Shown here one piece after another: positions 17,006 through 26,336 of a stretch of DNA of 64,000 bases. This DNA comes from Leptospira stimsonii (GTDB taxonomy: Bacteria; Spirochaetota; Leptospiria; Leptospirales; Leptospiraceae), in contig NZ_QHCS01000011.1 of assembly GCF_003545875.1 (NCBI RefSeq), positions 1 through 64,000 on the forward strand, written 5' to 3'. The stretch's first letter is position 1. Each line of letters opens with the position of its first letter. Made by a program: the position numbers and the translations under genes. The notes under the pieces were generated by a model, which was not told where the DNA came from, did not search any database, and worked only from the letters and a program-made list of their open reading frames with translations.

Positions 17006-19387
17006 TTAAGCGATCGGAAGAAGAACAAAGAACCGGGTGCCGGCGGGAGAAGTCTCAAAACGAATCGAACCTCCGTGTGTTTCGATGATTCTACGCGCGA
17101 TGTCCAAACCGAGACCGGAACCTTCTCCTTGCCCCTTGGTTGTAAAAAAAGGTTCGAAGATTCGATCCTGAACCACAAGCGGAATCCCGGGTCCCGAATC
17201 CGACACGATCACTTCGACTTCATTTTCGCCGCTCCTTCTTATCCCAATTCCCAGAACTCCTTTGAATGACATCGCTTGCACGGCGTTGTAAATCAGATTC
17301 GTCCAAACGTGGATGAGATCGTCCGCATAACCTTGAATTGGCGGAACATCCTCGTAATTTTTATGAATTTCCACTCCCGTTTTCAATTGATTCTGATAGA
17401 TCGTAAGAACGGTTTCTAAACCTTCCGAGAGGATTACGGAAGTTTTAATTCCTTCCGAACCGAAATGAGCGAATTTCCGAAGCGCAAAAACAACCTTGGA
17501 CGTTCGATTCACGGACATATCGATGAGCCTGGAACTTTTCGAAGCTTGGATCTCTTCCATGGCGAAGTTGAAAAGAATCGGAACGTGTTCTCCGGAAAAT
17601 AACTTAGGAAATTCTTCCAGAGCATCTTCCAAACCGGATTCGACCAAGTCCTGCGCTATCGAATGTGCATTTTCGATTTTCCTTTCTTTGAGTTTTACTT
17701 CCAGGTCCTTGATCTTGAGACGAGCTTCCTTTGGAGAAATGATTTCGTGAATTCTTTTGCCTTTGTTCATAAAAGCGAATAATTCCTTCAATAAGGAAAT
17801 ATCCAAACCTTGAATCAAATCCGAATGACGGGATAATCGGTCCGTGGAATGTTCGAAATAATTCTGAATGGAATCGTTCGCCGCTTTGATTACTCCGATC
17901 GGATTATTGATTTCATGCGCGATACCGGCGACTAACTGTCCTAAGGCGGCCATCTTCTCGGAAACGATCAACTGGTTCTGGGTTTTTTTTAAGTTCTGGA
18001 GAATCTCTTCCAATTCCTGTTTTTGTTTTTCGATCAATTCTTTTTGATCCGAAATTTCCTTATTCAACCTTCGCAATGCTTCGGCCTCTTTTTTTTCCGA
18101 AATATCTTTCACCAGATTGATCACACAAAGTTTACCGTTGATCTCGGCGAACATACTATAACATTCCGCGTGAATGGCTCTTCCGTCCTTTGCTCTCAAA
18201 ATCAACTCTTGATCCAGAAGAATTTTTTCCCGAATCAATCTTTCCAGATAATCCGTGCGAACTTTCGGATCGGGCCAGATGTTCAACTCGGCACTCGTTC
18301 TTCCGATGGACTCCTCTCTAGAATATCCGAACAAATTCACGAAGCTATCGTTGACTTCGATGTATCTTCCCTCTTCCACGGTTGAAATCGTAGTGGAAAT
18401 CGGACTCAAAGTAAACACTTTGGAATAAATCTCCTGCGTCGGTCGCAGAGCTTCTTCTGCCAAATATTTTTCGGTGATATCCTGTGCGGTCCCATACGCG
18501 AGAATCGAATTGAGGAATCTTCCCTTTACGGAAAGAAAACGATTTTTTCCGTCGATCCTTTTGATCTGATAAACGAACTCGATCGTATAATTTGGATCAT
18601 CCCTATGCGTCAAACATTCGGCGAGTAACGAAAGGAGTTTTACCCTGTCTTCCTCCTCAACGTACGAACTTACAAAGGATGAAAAGGACATATTGACGGA
18701 TTCGATCGCGGTAGAATCTCCCAAAATAAACTGGTATTCCTTAGTCAACGTCAGCTCCAATGTTTCCGCGTTCAAACTCCAGCCTCCCAATTTCGCATAA
18801 CGTTGAACGTCGGAAAGTTCTCTTTTGACTTTCTTAAAACCGAGCAGAGTGTATCTCATCAGAATGGCGACGAGTATAAACGCGGAAATTTCTCCCATCA
18901 GAACGGACCATGGACCCGTTGGACTTTCCACAGGAGTAATCATTCCCTTTTGAATCAGATACTCGCTGAGAACCGCCAGAGAAACCGAGAGTGTAGCATA
19001 GAAATATACGGCTCTGGTTCCCAAAAGTAGAGCGGAAATTAAAATCAATACAAGGCTAAAGGGAAATACGACCGTTTGGGTCGCCCCTTCCCGAAACATG
19101 ATCCCGAATGTCGCCAACCATTCGATTCCGATCATAACATGGGCCGCAAGCAATAGTCTTCCGGTCTTAGCGATGATATGACAGACAAGAACCGCTACCG
19201 GAATGAGATAGGCCGCAATGTAGATCGCCTTCGGTTTTTCCGCGAGAATGGGGTGCAAAATCCTATAACCGAGTGCCACCGCCAAACAGGCAATCATGAT
19301 CCCGTACATCAAACGAACGGAAAAATCCTTCTCCGTATCTGAAAAAACGGGCGGCATCAGGAAAGAAGGTATTCTAAAACGAATCAT
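17006..19387 (-). CDS. Membrane PAS histidine kinase with extended H-to-N region
   Basis: A 793-residue sensor kinase. Six or seven helices occupy residues 25-185, a PAS domain 195-310 and a second PAS 318-435. A coiled coil leads to the phospho-acceptor His491 (AGIAHEINNPIG). The N box begins at Asn697 (NLIYNAVQA), 206 residues after the histidine instead of about 100-115. The extra block (about 500-620) is helical and has a counterpart in the kinase at 32761-36261. The ATPase domain is complete (SDSGPGIP, IFEPFFTTK, GSGLGLDIARRI). No response regulator gene is adjacent, so the partner is unknown. The start ATG at 19387 precedes the first membrane segment. Confidence 0.9.
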   Translation of the reverse strand: MIRFRIPSFLMPPVFSDTEKDFSVRLMYGIMIACLAVALGYRILHPILAEKPKAIYIAAYLIPVAVLVCHIIAKTGRLLLAAHVMIGIEWLATFGIMFREGATQTVVFPFSLVLILISALLLGTRAVYFYATLSVSLAVLSEYLIQKGMITPVESPTGPWSVLMGEISAFILVAILMRYTLLGFKKVKRELSDVQRYAKLGGWSLNAETLELTLTKEYQFILGDSTAIESVNMSFSSFVSSYVEEEDRVKLLSLLAECLTHRDDPNYTIEFVYQIKRIDGKNRFLSVKGRFLNSILAYGTAQDITEKYLAEEALRPTQEIYSKVFTLSPISTTISTVEEGRYIEVNDSFVNLFGYSREESIGRTSAELNIWPDPKVRTDYLERLIREKILLDQELILRAKDGRAIHAECYSMFAEINGKLCVINLVKDISEKKEAEALRRLNKEISDQKELIEKQKQELEEILQNLKKTQNQLIVSEKMAALGQLVAGIAHEINNPIGVIKAANDSIQNYFEHSTDRLSRHSDLIQGLDISLLKELFAFMNKGKRIHEIISPKEARLKIKDLEVKLKERKIENAHSIAQDLVESGLEDALEEFPKLFSGEHVPILFNFAMEEIQASKSSRLIDMSVNRTSKVVFALRKFAHFGSEGIKTSVILSEGLETVLTIYQNQLKTGVEIHKNYEDVPPIQGYADDLIHVWTNLIYNAVQAMSFKGVLGIGIRRSGENEVEVIVSDSGPGIPLVVQDRIFEPFFTTKGQGEGSGLGLDIARRIIETHGGSIRFETSPAGTRFFVLLPIA

Positions 19388-19980
19388 ATGCTTAACGAAA
19401 TCGGGGAACCATTTTTATTCGCAATCATACGGAAGCAAAGCTTGATTTCATTGGAAATAATTTTTTTTATAATTCCCAAGAACCATTTCCGATTAAGATC
19501 GGAGTCTTCTAATACGAAAGAATTAACGTCCTAAGATTCTCAGAGCTAAATCAAATACGACGAATATTCGAGCGCAAAATAACACCAACACAAGAATACT
19601 CATAAAAAATAAATTCAATTTTTTGAATATGCTCTCTTGAATTTAAAAAATACAATTTATTACTTTGAGAAAAGGGCACCTCGGGAAACGTAAAAAGGAT
19701 CTTGCGGTTTTGATTCGCGGTGAAAGAAATGTCACCGTGAAAAGAACGCATGAGATGCCTGAATTTGACATAGATAGAGCAAAAAGGAATTATAAGAGAA
19801 TCTACACCATCCTTTCCGAAAGACAAATCGAAATTCTAAGATCACGCGAAAGGTAAATTCGGAACCCTTCTAAGCAATGGAATCTAACTGTGAACTTGAT
19901 TTTAACTTGACCTCCCTTTTTTTCGGTTTATAAAGTCCCGAAGATCGATACAACCGGTCTCATCCGTCCAATTTTACTAT
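19388..19980. other. Noncoding gap with possible gene remnant
   Basis: A 593-base gap between divergent kinase genes. It is AT-rich except for 19665-19856, where a plus-strand frame of 63 codons from a TTG reads as a basic peptide ending in YKRIYTILSERQIEILRSRER. It has no Shine-Dalgarno and could be the decayed end of a lost gene, but I cannot name the family. The last 75 bases hold the promoter of the hybrid kinase gene. Confidence 0.35.
19907..19934 (+). promoter_or_regulatory. Sigma-70-type promoter of the hybrid kinase gene
   Basis: TTGACC at 19907-19912 and TATAAA at 19929-19934 are separated by 16 bases. The start site would be near 19941, giving a leader of about 40 bases before the ATG at 19981. 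Confidence 0.6.
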
Positions 19981-22900
19981 ATGCAAAATTCCCTGGAACA
20001 GGAACTCCGTCTCCGGATTCAAAACGATATTTCCTTCTTCGATTGGATTCAAAACCAGGCGATGGATGGGTTATGGATTTTAGATCTAACGTCGGAGAAG
20101 AATTTTTGGTTTGATAAAAAATTCTTACGAACTCTCGGCCTCAGACAAACTCCGAACGACCCATCCTCGGTATTTACGAAGGAAAGCCTCCGAAAACTAT
20201 CCGAATTCATCATTAATATAAAAGAACAAGTTTCGGAAGAACGCGAAGAATTTTTGTCTTTTTATCGCAATGATAAAGAAATTTTTCTCAAGAACAATTT
20301 AAAGACCGTAAAAAACGAGCAGGGAATCGCCTATCTTTTGTTAGGCGGGTTGGACTTTTCCGATAAATTCCTAATTCAGGAAGAATCAAAAAATCTCCGC
20401 AGACCACTCGATTCGATTTTGGACTCGTTACCCGCGCTTATCGGTTACTGGGATTCGAATCTTATAAATAGATTCGCTAATAAAGCGTATTTGGAATGGT
20501 TCGGAATGAAACCTCAAGAAATATACGGTAAACATATTCGAGAGGTTTTAGGAGAATCCCTTTATGAGAAAAATTTCCCCTATATGGAAAAAGCTATTCG
20601 AGGGGAAATACAGAGTTTCGAAAGAAAAATTCCGATGCCCGACGGAAAATCCTACAAATACTCTTTAGCTCAGTATATACCGAATCTTGTGAACGGAAAA
20701 CCATCCGGCTTTTTCGTGATCGTCAGCGACATCACTTCGATTCGAGAGACGACGGAACAATTACGAAAGAGCGAAATTGAATTGAGTACTCTTTTCGAAT
20801 CCCTACCCATCGGAGTGACTTTACTGAATCACGATCACGAAATCGTAAAAGTAAACCCTGCATTGGGAAAGATCGTCTCAATCAATAATATCAGTTTAGA
20901 AAAAGGATATTATAAAAATAGAATATATATTAAAGCAGACGGTTCGCATTATACGCCGGAAGAACTCCCGAGTTTTCGCGCAAGAACCGGACAATTCGCG
21001 ATTAAAGACGAAGTAGTCGGAATTCAAATCGAAAACGGATCGATCATTTGGACCAAAGTTACTGCCGTACCATTGAATCTTCCTGATTATTCCGTAATGA
21101 TTCTTACTTACGACATCACGGAAAGTAAGAATTTCGAAAGCGAACTGATCAAGGCAAAAAGTCTTTTAGAACAAACTAGTCGACTCGTTCGAATCGGAGC
21201 TTGGGCAGTGGACGTAAGAAACGGAGTCGGCACGTGGTCGGCGGTTACGAGAGAAATGCACGAAGTTCCTCCTGACTTCGAACCTACGATCGAAAGCGGA
21301 CTTCGTTTTGTAAAGGAAGGAGAAAGCCGCGCAATGGTTAAGGAAGCCGTTGAAAATCTCATCTCAAAGGGAATTCCCTATGACATAGAAATGCAACTGG
21401 TCACGTACAAAGGCAATGAACTCTGGGTCCGTTCGGTCGCAAACGCGGAATTTGAAAATGGAGTTTGTATAAGAATCTACGGAGCATTATACGACATCGA
21501 TGAAAGAAAGAAAACTGAGATCGCCCTCTTTCAAGAGAGATCGAGATTGCTCGCATTCGTCGAACACGCTCCGGCCGCGGTAGCGATGTTCGATACCGAA
21601 ATCAAATATATCGCGGTCAGCGAAAGATGGCTCGCGGATTATCATCTCCAGGACCGAGACATCTTGGGCTTATCCCATTACGAAGTTTTTCCGAACATAT
21701 CGCAGGAATGGAAGGAAACTCATCAGCGATGTCTTTCCGGAGAAGTCCTTAAAAACGATGAGGACGTATGGAGACCGGCCGGATGGGAATATGATCAATA
21801 TTTGAGATGGGAAGTTCGACCATGGTATCAATTGGATGGAACGATCGGCGGTCTTATGATGTTTACGCAAGATATCACCGAAAGTTGCCAACAAAGGGAA
21901 GAACTCAAAAAAGCGAAAATTCTTGCGGAAAAAGCGAGCAGAGCAAAATCGGAATTCTTAGCCAATATGAGTCACGAAATCAGAACACCTCTGAACGGAA
22001 TCATCGGATTTACCGATCTCTTACTCCGTACAAATCTGGACCCAACCCAACATCAATATATGATGACGGTTTATCAATCCGCAGGATCATTACTGGAAGT
22101 TATCAATGATATATTAGATTTCTCTAAAATTGAAGCCGGAAAACTCGAGCTTTCAAACGAAATGACGGATGTCTGGGAATTGGGAAGTCAAGTAGTAAAC
22201 ACGATTAAATTTCAAGCGCACAAGAAGAATCTGGAACTACTCGTAAACATATCTCCTGCGGTGCCTAAATTTGTAAACACGGATAGCGTACGACTAAGGC
22301 AGATTATCGTAAACCTATTCAGCAATGCGATCAAATTCACCGAGGAAGGAGAAATTGAATTTAGAATCGAGGTTTTAAAGACGATTTCCGAAAAAAAATC
22401 CGTGATTCGCTTTTCGGTGCGAGATACGGGCATTGGAATCGCGAAGGAAAACCAAAAAAGAATTTTCGACGCCTTTTCCCAAGAGGACGCTTCCACTACA
22501 AGAAGATTCGGAGGGACCGGATTGGGACTTACCATTTCCAATCAAATTCTCGCGATGATGAAAAGTAAATTGGAACTCGAAAGCGAAGTTGGAATAGGCA
22601 GTACATTTTACTTCGATATTGCGATGGAAGTCTTGGATTCAAATCCGACCGACGAATTGCCGAGATATGAAAGCGTTAAAAACGTATTGATCGTTGACGA
22701 TAACGATAACAATCGGAAGATCCTGGAAGAAATGTTAAAATTATCGAATATACCTTGCGAACTCGTAAAAAGCGGAACCGAGGCGATAGAAAAAGTCGCC
22801 GGCGGGAATCGATACGACTTCGTACTGCTCGACTATCATATGCCTTTTATGGACGGAATGGAAACCGCAAAGATCATACGGCAAAAACTCAACGTCACCG

Positions 22901-23481
22901 AACAAGAACAGCCTATCATCTTGTTGAGTAGCGCTTCTGACGATTCAAACACGATCGAAGAATCGCAGAAAGTGGGGATTCAGGAAGTGATGACAAAGCC
23001 GATTTATATTCGAGAACTTTACGATTTGATCGGAAGAAACCAGATTCTTAAAAAACCTAACTTACAAAAAAACGAAAATAAAACGGGCGAAGCGGTCACA
23101 TCGATTCGAAAAGCGGTCAAAATTTTAATAGCGGAAGACAATCCCGTCAACATGCTCTTGACCAAGAGCATTATCGCAAGAATTCTTCCTTCTGCCAAAA
23201 TCGTGGAAGCGAGCAACGGATTGGAAGCGGTGGAGCAAACCCTAAAATCAATACCGGACTTGATTTTCATGGATATTCAAATGCCTGACATGAATGGATA
23301 CGAGGCGACAGAGGCAATTCGAGGATTGAAAATGGAAAGAAGAGTTCCGATCATCGCGCTAACAGCGGGTATCGTTTCCGGAGAAAGGGAAAAGTGTATC
23401 GAAGCCGGAATGGACGACTACGTCAGCAAACCCGCAGTACAGGCCGATTTTACGAAAGTAATCTTAAATTGGCTGGCTTAG
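19981..23481 (+). CDS. Soluble hybrid PAS histidine kinase with two receiver domains
   Basis: A 1166-residue hybrid kinase without obvious membrane segments. The N-terminal two thirds contain about five PAS/PAC units (for example DSLPALIGYWDSNLINRFANK, LFESLPIGVTLLNHDHEIVKV, LAFVEHAPAAVAMFDTEIKY). The kinase core follows: H box FLANMSHEIRTPLNGIIGF, N box NLFSNAIKFTEEG 113 residues after the histidine, RDTGIGIAKENQKRIFDAF and GGTGLGLTIS. Two receivers end the protein, NVLIVDDNDNNRKIL with acceptor in VLLDYHMPFMDG, and KILIAEDNPVNMLL with acceptor in IFMDIQMPDMNG. This is the typical BarA/TorS-like phosphorelay layout but lacking an Hpt domain, which must be supplied in trans. No Shine-Dalgarno is visible before the ATG. 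Confidence 0.92.
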   Translation: MQNSLEQELRLRIQNDISFFDWIQNQAMDGLWILDLTSEKNFWFDKKFLRTLGLRQTPNDPSSVFTKESLRKLSEFIINIKEQVSEEREEFLSFYRNDKEIFLKNNLKTVKNEQGIAYLLLGGLDFSDKFLIQEESKNLRRPLDSILDSLPALIGYWDSNLINRFANKAYLEWFGMKPQEIYGKHIREVLGESLYEKNFPYMEKAIRGEIQSFERKIPMPDGKSYKYSLAQYIPNLVNGKPSGFFVIVSDITSIRETTEQLRKSEIELSTLFESLPIGVTLLNHDHEIVKVNPALGKIVSINNISLEKGYYKNRIYIKADGSHYTPEELPSFRARTGQFAIKDEVVGIQIENGSIIWTKVTAVPLNLPDYSVMILTYDITESKNFESELIKAKSLLEQTSRLVRIGAWAVDVRNGVGTWSAVTREMHEVPPDFEPTIESGLRFVKEGESRAMVKEAVENLISKGIPYDIEMQLVTYKGNELWVRSVANAEFENGVCIRIYGALYDIDERKKTEIALFQERSRLLAFVEHAPAAVAMFDTEIKYIAVSERWLADYHLQDRDILGLSHYEVFPNISQEWKETHQRCLSGEVLKNDEDVWRPAGWEYDQYLRWEVRPWYQLDGTIGGLMMFTQDITESCQQREELKKAKILAEKASRAKSEFLANMSHEIRTPLNGIIGFTDLLLRTNLDPTQHQYMMTVYQSAGSLLEVINDILDFSKIEAGKLELSNEMTDVWELGSQVVNTIKFQAHKKNLELLVNISPAVPKFVNTDSVRLRQIIVNLFSNAIKFTEEGEIEFRIEVLKTISEKKSVIRFSVRDTGIGIAKENQKRIFDAFSQEDASTTRRFGGTGLGLTISNQILAMMKSKLELESEVGIGSTFYFDIAMEVLDSNPTDELPRYESVKNVLIVDDNDNNRKILEEMLKLSNIPCELVKSGTEAIEKVAGGNRYDFVLLDYHMPFMDGMETAKIIRQKLNVTEQEQPIILLSSASDDSNTIEESQKVGIQEVMTKPIYIRELYDLIGRNQILKKPNLQKNENKTGEAVTSIRKAVKILIAEDNPVNMLLTKSIIARILPSAKIVEASNGLEAVEQTLKSIPDLIFMDIQMPDMNGYEATEAIRGLKMERRVPIIALTAGIVSGEREKCIEAGMDDYVSKPAVQADFTKVILNWLA

Positions 23482-23502
23482 AAAAAGAAAATCCGTTAAT
23501 AT

Positions 23503-24012
23503 TTAATTATTTTCGAATATTCTTTTTTTTGAAATCGTCCTAAGACCTTTTATGATCGATTTCCATTCCGGAATTCCTAGATTTTGAACGACGTGATCGT
23601 GCGCAACTTTCCAAACCGGATAAGCGTAGCGAAGAGCTTCCCAGCCTTTTTCCGTGAGCGCGACTTTTCTCGCCCTCTTATTTTCCGAGGGAATATCCTG
23701 AATATAACCTAACGTTTCCAAAGGTTCCAAATTTCTAAGAAGAGTCGTTCGATCCAAAACAAGAAGATCTGCCATCGGAGAAAGTTCCATTCCCTCCGTT
23801 GTTCCAAGAGTCATAAGAATGTTAAAGCGGGCCGAAGTCAGACCTACCGGATCTAAGACGTGATCAAAGTATTGTGCAATGGCTCGGGAGGCCCTCTTCA
23901 AATTGAAGTTCAGACAACCCAAGCCTACGGTCAAAAGTTCGTCGCGAGTCGGATTAAGGTATCCTTTCTTAGACTTCCGATTCGAAACCGTCGACTCCAA
24001 CTTCTTGACCAT
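23503..24012 (-). CDS. MarR-family transcriptional regulator
   Basis: A 169-residue winged-helix regulator: dimerisation helix LKRASRAIAQYFDHVLDPVGLTSARFNILMTL, recognition helix region SPMADLLVLDRTTLLRNLEPLETLGYI, then the wing PSENKRARKVALTEKGWEAL. It lies 19 bases downstream of a thioesterase gene on the same strand, so it is the second gene of a two-gene operon. A 24-bp perfect palindrome in front of that operon is the obvious operator, so I infer autorepression together with the thioesterase. The first 15 residues are a basic extension. The ligand is unknown; an acyl or aromatic CoA-related compound is a guess. Confidence 0.9.
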   Translation of the reverse strand: MVKKLESTVSNRKSKKGYLNPTRDELLTVGLGCLNFNLKRASRAIAQYFDHVLDPVGLTSARFNILMTLGTTEGMELSPMADLLVLDRTTLLRNLEPLETLGYIQDIPSENKRARKVALTEKGWEALRYAYPVWKVAHDHVVQNLGIPEWKSIIKGLRTISKKRIFENN

Positions 24013-24031
24013 ACAATTCTCCGTTTTGATT

Positions 24032-24562
24032 TTAGACGAGAACGGCTTCCAGACCAGGAGCCATCGTCCGCTTCATTTCGCGAACGCGCTCTTCAAAATT
24101 TCCGTTCTGCAATCCCGAATCCGAATAGAGGACGGAATTGAAAAACTGATTCAACTCCTCACCGTGCCGGGTCGGTCTTCCCTTTTTAAGATCTATGAAA
24201 GCAAAATCAATCCATATCAAGGCTTTTAATTTTTTTCCGGCTTGGTCATACATCAAATCCTCGTTTCGAATTCCTCCGTCACCCTTCCCAACCAATCGAG
24301 TAACGATACGAACCAGATCGCTTTGTTTCGCCGGTTCGAGATAGGCAATTTGTGTTCGAGTCACCACCCAGGATTTCCCTTCTCTGGAAGAATGTTCGAA
24401 AAGATCGAAACCGTAAAAATCACGCAAATGGTCTTCACGCGCTTCCAGGAAGTAATCCATATAACGAGCGTTATTGAGGTGCCCGAAAGGATCACAATCC
24501 TGGAACCGGATTCGATAGATACCGGAAGGAGATAATTCCGTTTTATCCAATGTAGAAAGCAT
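24032..24562 (-). CDS. Acyl-CoA thioesterase, 4HBT hot-dog fold
   Basis: A 176-residue hot-dog protein of the YbgC/FadM group, expected to hydrolyse an acyl- or aryl-CoA thioester. The signature FQDCDPFGHLNNARYMDYFLEAREDH carries the catalytic Asp (DPFGHLNN) and the alpha-helix start. The start ATG at 24562 has TGGAGG about 8 bases upstream; the frame extends 27 more codons through the operator palindrome, which argues against the longer form. First gene of the operon with the MarR gene. Substrate not predictable from sequence. Confidence 0.88.
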   Translation of the reverse strand: MLSTLDKTELSPSGIYRIRFQDCDPFGHLNNARYMDYFLEAREDHLRDFYGFDLFEHSSREGKSWVVTRTQIAYLEPAKQSDLVRIVTRLVGKGDGGIRNEDLMYDQAGKKLKALIWIDFAFIDLKKGRPTRHGEELNQFFNSVLYSDSGLQNGNFEERVREMKRTMAPGLEAVLV

Positions 24563-24582
24563 AAAGGCCTCCAAAACTTTGT

Positions 24583-24621
24583 GTGTATTTGCACAGTTGC
24601 AATTACACATGTGTAATTGCA
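24583..24621 (-). promoter_or_regulatory. MarR operator array upstream of the thioesterase gene
   Basis: A perfect 24-bp palindrome at 24598-24621 (half site GTGTAATTGCA, centre ATGT-type) sits 35 bases before the thioesterase start. A third copy of the half site, GTGTATTTGCA with one change, lies at 24583-24593, giving three alternating half sites. A minus-strand TTGACT at 24638-24643 would place its -10 box inside the palindrome, so binding should block transcription. Confidence 0.8.
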
Positions 24622-24665
24622 CATATTGAGGCAAAAAAGTCAACTCCTTTTAGAGAAATATTTTC

Positions 24666-25028
24666 TCAATCGTTTTGTAGAAGAATTCCGTCCGGTTTGA
24701 GATTACAGTCGAACAACATAGGCAACAAAGGAGAAATGATCGCTCCGGTCGGAGAGGCGATATTTTTTGCACAATCGTCGATTCTTGCTTTCGGATAGTA
24801 TTTGTCGTCTTCCAGACCGGCGAAGTCCGGAGCCAAAAGAAAGACGAGCGATTCAAGCGGAGTATCCACGATGCCGGCGGCCTTTCGCAGGGAAGCGACT
24901 TTGTTTACCGCATCGGCGATCTTTTGTCTTGCTTCCTTTCCCTTATATCTTGTTTCCAAACCTAAGGAATCGACGACAAGACAATTCACGAATGTAGATA
25001 TGAGAATGATACCAAAGATCTGTTTCAT
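24666..25028 (-). CDS. Small putative lipoprotein
   Basis: A 120-residue exported protein. The signal sequence MKQIFGIILISTFVNC gives a lipobox FVNC with Cys16 as lipid anchor. The mature part has a helical segment ARQKIADAVNKVASLRKAAG, two further cysteines (DDCAKN, LFDCNL) that may pair, and no motif I know. AGAGGAA lies about 6 bases before the ATG at 25028; the frame continues upstream but without a plausible signal sequence. It faces away from the thioesterase promoter region and appears monocistronic. It is probably one of the many genus-specific short lipoproteins. Confidence 0.7.
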   Translation of the reverse strand: MKQIFGIILISTFVNCLVVDSLGLETRYKGKEARQKIADAVNKVASLRKAAGIVDTPLESLVFLLAPDFAGLEDDKYYPKARIDDCAKNIASPTGAIISPLLPMLFDCNLKPDGILLQND

Positions 25029-25335
25029 GGATTCCTCTTTTCGAGTGAGTGAACGATTTTTAGAATCTAAGGATTTTAATAAGAATCGAAGACTAACTCG
25101 TATTTTTTCTATTTCAAAGAAATCGATTTTTATAAAAAGAAACAAGCAGTTTTCTCAAAAAATAATTCTCATTGAATACTTAGGTATTCCGAAATCGATG
25201 TTCCTTTTTTTAGAATTTTCATCTTAAAAGTATATGTGATCCCAACAACTCAAAAATGATTTTTTTATGAGAATTCCGATCTCAATTCAAAGAACAACTT
25301 CTTGACGAAAGAAAAAAATCGACTCCAATCGGCTT
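25029..25335. other. AT-rich intergenic gap
   Basis: A 307-base gap between divergent genes. It is AT-rich and carries homopolymer runs; AATTCTCAT near 25170 is repeated inverted as ATGAGAATT near 25268. TTGACG at about 25302 could be a -35 box of the glycosylase-like gene, without a convincing -10. I see no gene. Confidence 0.4.
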
Positions 25336-26166
25336 ATGCCCGAGCTTCCGGATCTTGTGATCATTCAAGAAAGACTGATTCCAGAATTGATCGATCGAAA
25401 AATCAAATCTATTGAGATCATCGATCCGATCGTAGTAAGGGATCTAACCGGCGGAGCGATAGGCAGTTCTTTTCAAGACAACGTTTTTCAAAGGATAGAA
25501 AGAAACGGACCTTTTTTGAATTTTATATTTGAAAATATGAATATTGTTATCCATCCGATGTTGTCCGGAAGATTCTCCTTGGATCCGAAGTACAAACGAA
25601 AAGATCTTTGTATTCGAATCGTTACGGATGGACCCGTTTTGAGTTATATGGACGATACGAGAATGGGGAAGGTCTACTTTTTAAAACCGGAAGAATTGGG
25701 GCAAATTCCGAAATACAAAGAGCAAGGAGTGGATCTTCTTTCGGATAATTTTACGGAATCCATTTTTCTGAAACTGATGGATAAGAATAGAAAACAAACC
25801 AGGGTTTTTCTGATGGACCAAACCAAACTCAGCGCATTAGGAAATGCTTATGCGGATGAAATCCTGTTCGCGGCAAAGATTCATCCGAAAACTCCCTGCA
25901 ATCAACTCACTACGGAAGAAAAAATCTTACTCTATGAAAGTATAAAAGAAGTCCTTCTCGCTTCGATCGATTTTATCCGAAAAACAAACGCACCCTTGGA
26001 AGTAAAAGTAAGAGATCACGTTAAAGTCCGAAATCGTAAAAACGAACCTTGTCCAATCTGTGGAACGAAGATCCGAAGAGCGAACGTCTTAGGTTATGAT
26101 TCCTTTTTCTGCCCGAATTGCCAAAGGGCAAAGGGAAAACAGTTTATCGATTGGGGAAATTCTTAG
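25336..26166 (+). CDS. Divergent Fpg/Nei-family DNA glycosylase-like protein
   Basis: A 276-residue protein of the formamidopyrimidine-DNA glycosylase family (base excision repair). The catalytic Pro1-Glu2 are kept (MPELPD), as are the region IVIHPMLSG, the H2TH part ALGNAYADEILFAAKIHP with its conserved Asn, and a four-cysteine zinc finger (CPICGTK...FFCPNCQ). Aligned to E. coli Fpg by eye, the catalytic Lys57 (RRAKYLLLEL) is replaced by Pro (RNGPFLNFIF) and the zinc-finger Arg that contacts DNA (QRATFYC) by Tyr (GYDSFFC). The FG wedge DPRRFG is DDTRMG. It may thus act on other lesions or only bind DNA. No Shine-Dalgarno is seen at the ATG. Confidence 0.82.
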   Translation: MPELPDLVIIQERLIPELIDRKIKSIEIIDPIVVRDLTGGAIGSSFQDNVFQRIERNGPFLNFIFENMNIVIHPMLSGRFSLDPKYKRKDLCIRIVTDGPVLSYMDDTRMGKVYFLKPEELGQIPKYKEQGVDLLSDNFTESIFLKLMDKNRKQTRVFLMDQTKLSALGNAYADEILFAAKIHPKTPCNQLTTEEKILLYESIKEVLLASIDFIRKTNAPLEVKVRDHVKVRNRKNEPCPICGTKIRRANVLGYDSFFCPNCQRAKGKQFIDWGNS

Positions 26167-26336
26167 AAAGAAATTCAAAAATCGGACGTTTTTGAAAAAC
26201 GAATCGCGCGAAAATTCAAACTCGGTTTGAGAATGATTCTTTGCAAAATTTCGATCGCTACCGTCTTGAAGTTCAACCCCTTCCCGATTCAAAACAAAGT
26301 CGATTTAAAAATCACTTGGACTTCCAGGAAAAATTC

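Noticed and set aside
19551..19826. Minus-strand open frame between the two kinase genes
   Set aside because: AT-rich low-complexity translation without start signals; only the plus-strand segment at 19665-19856 has some coding look.
26167..26336. Terminator between the glycosylase-like and pdxB-like genes
   Set aside because: No convincing stem with T-run is visible in the gap.
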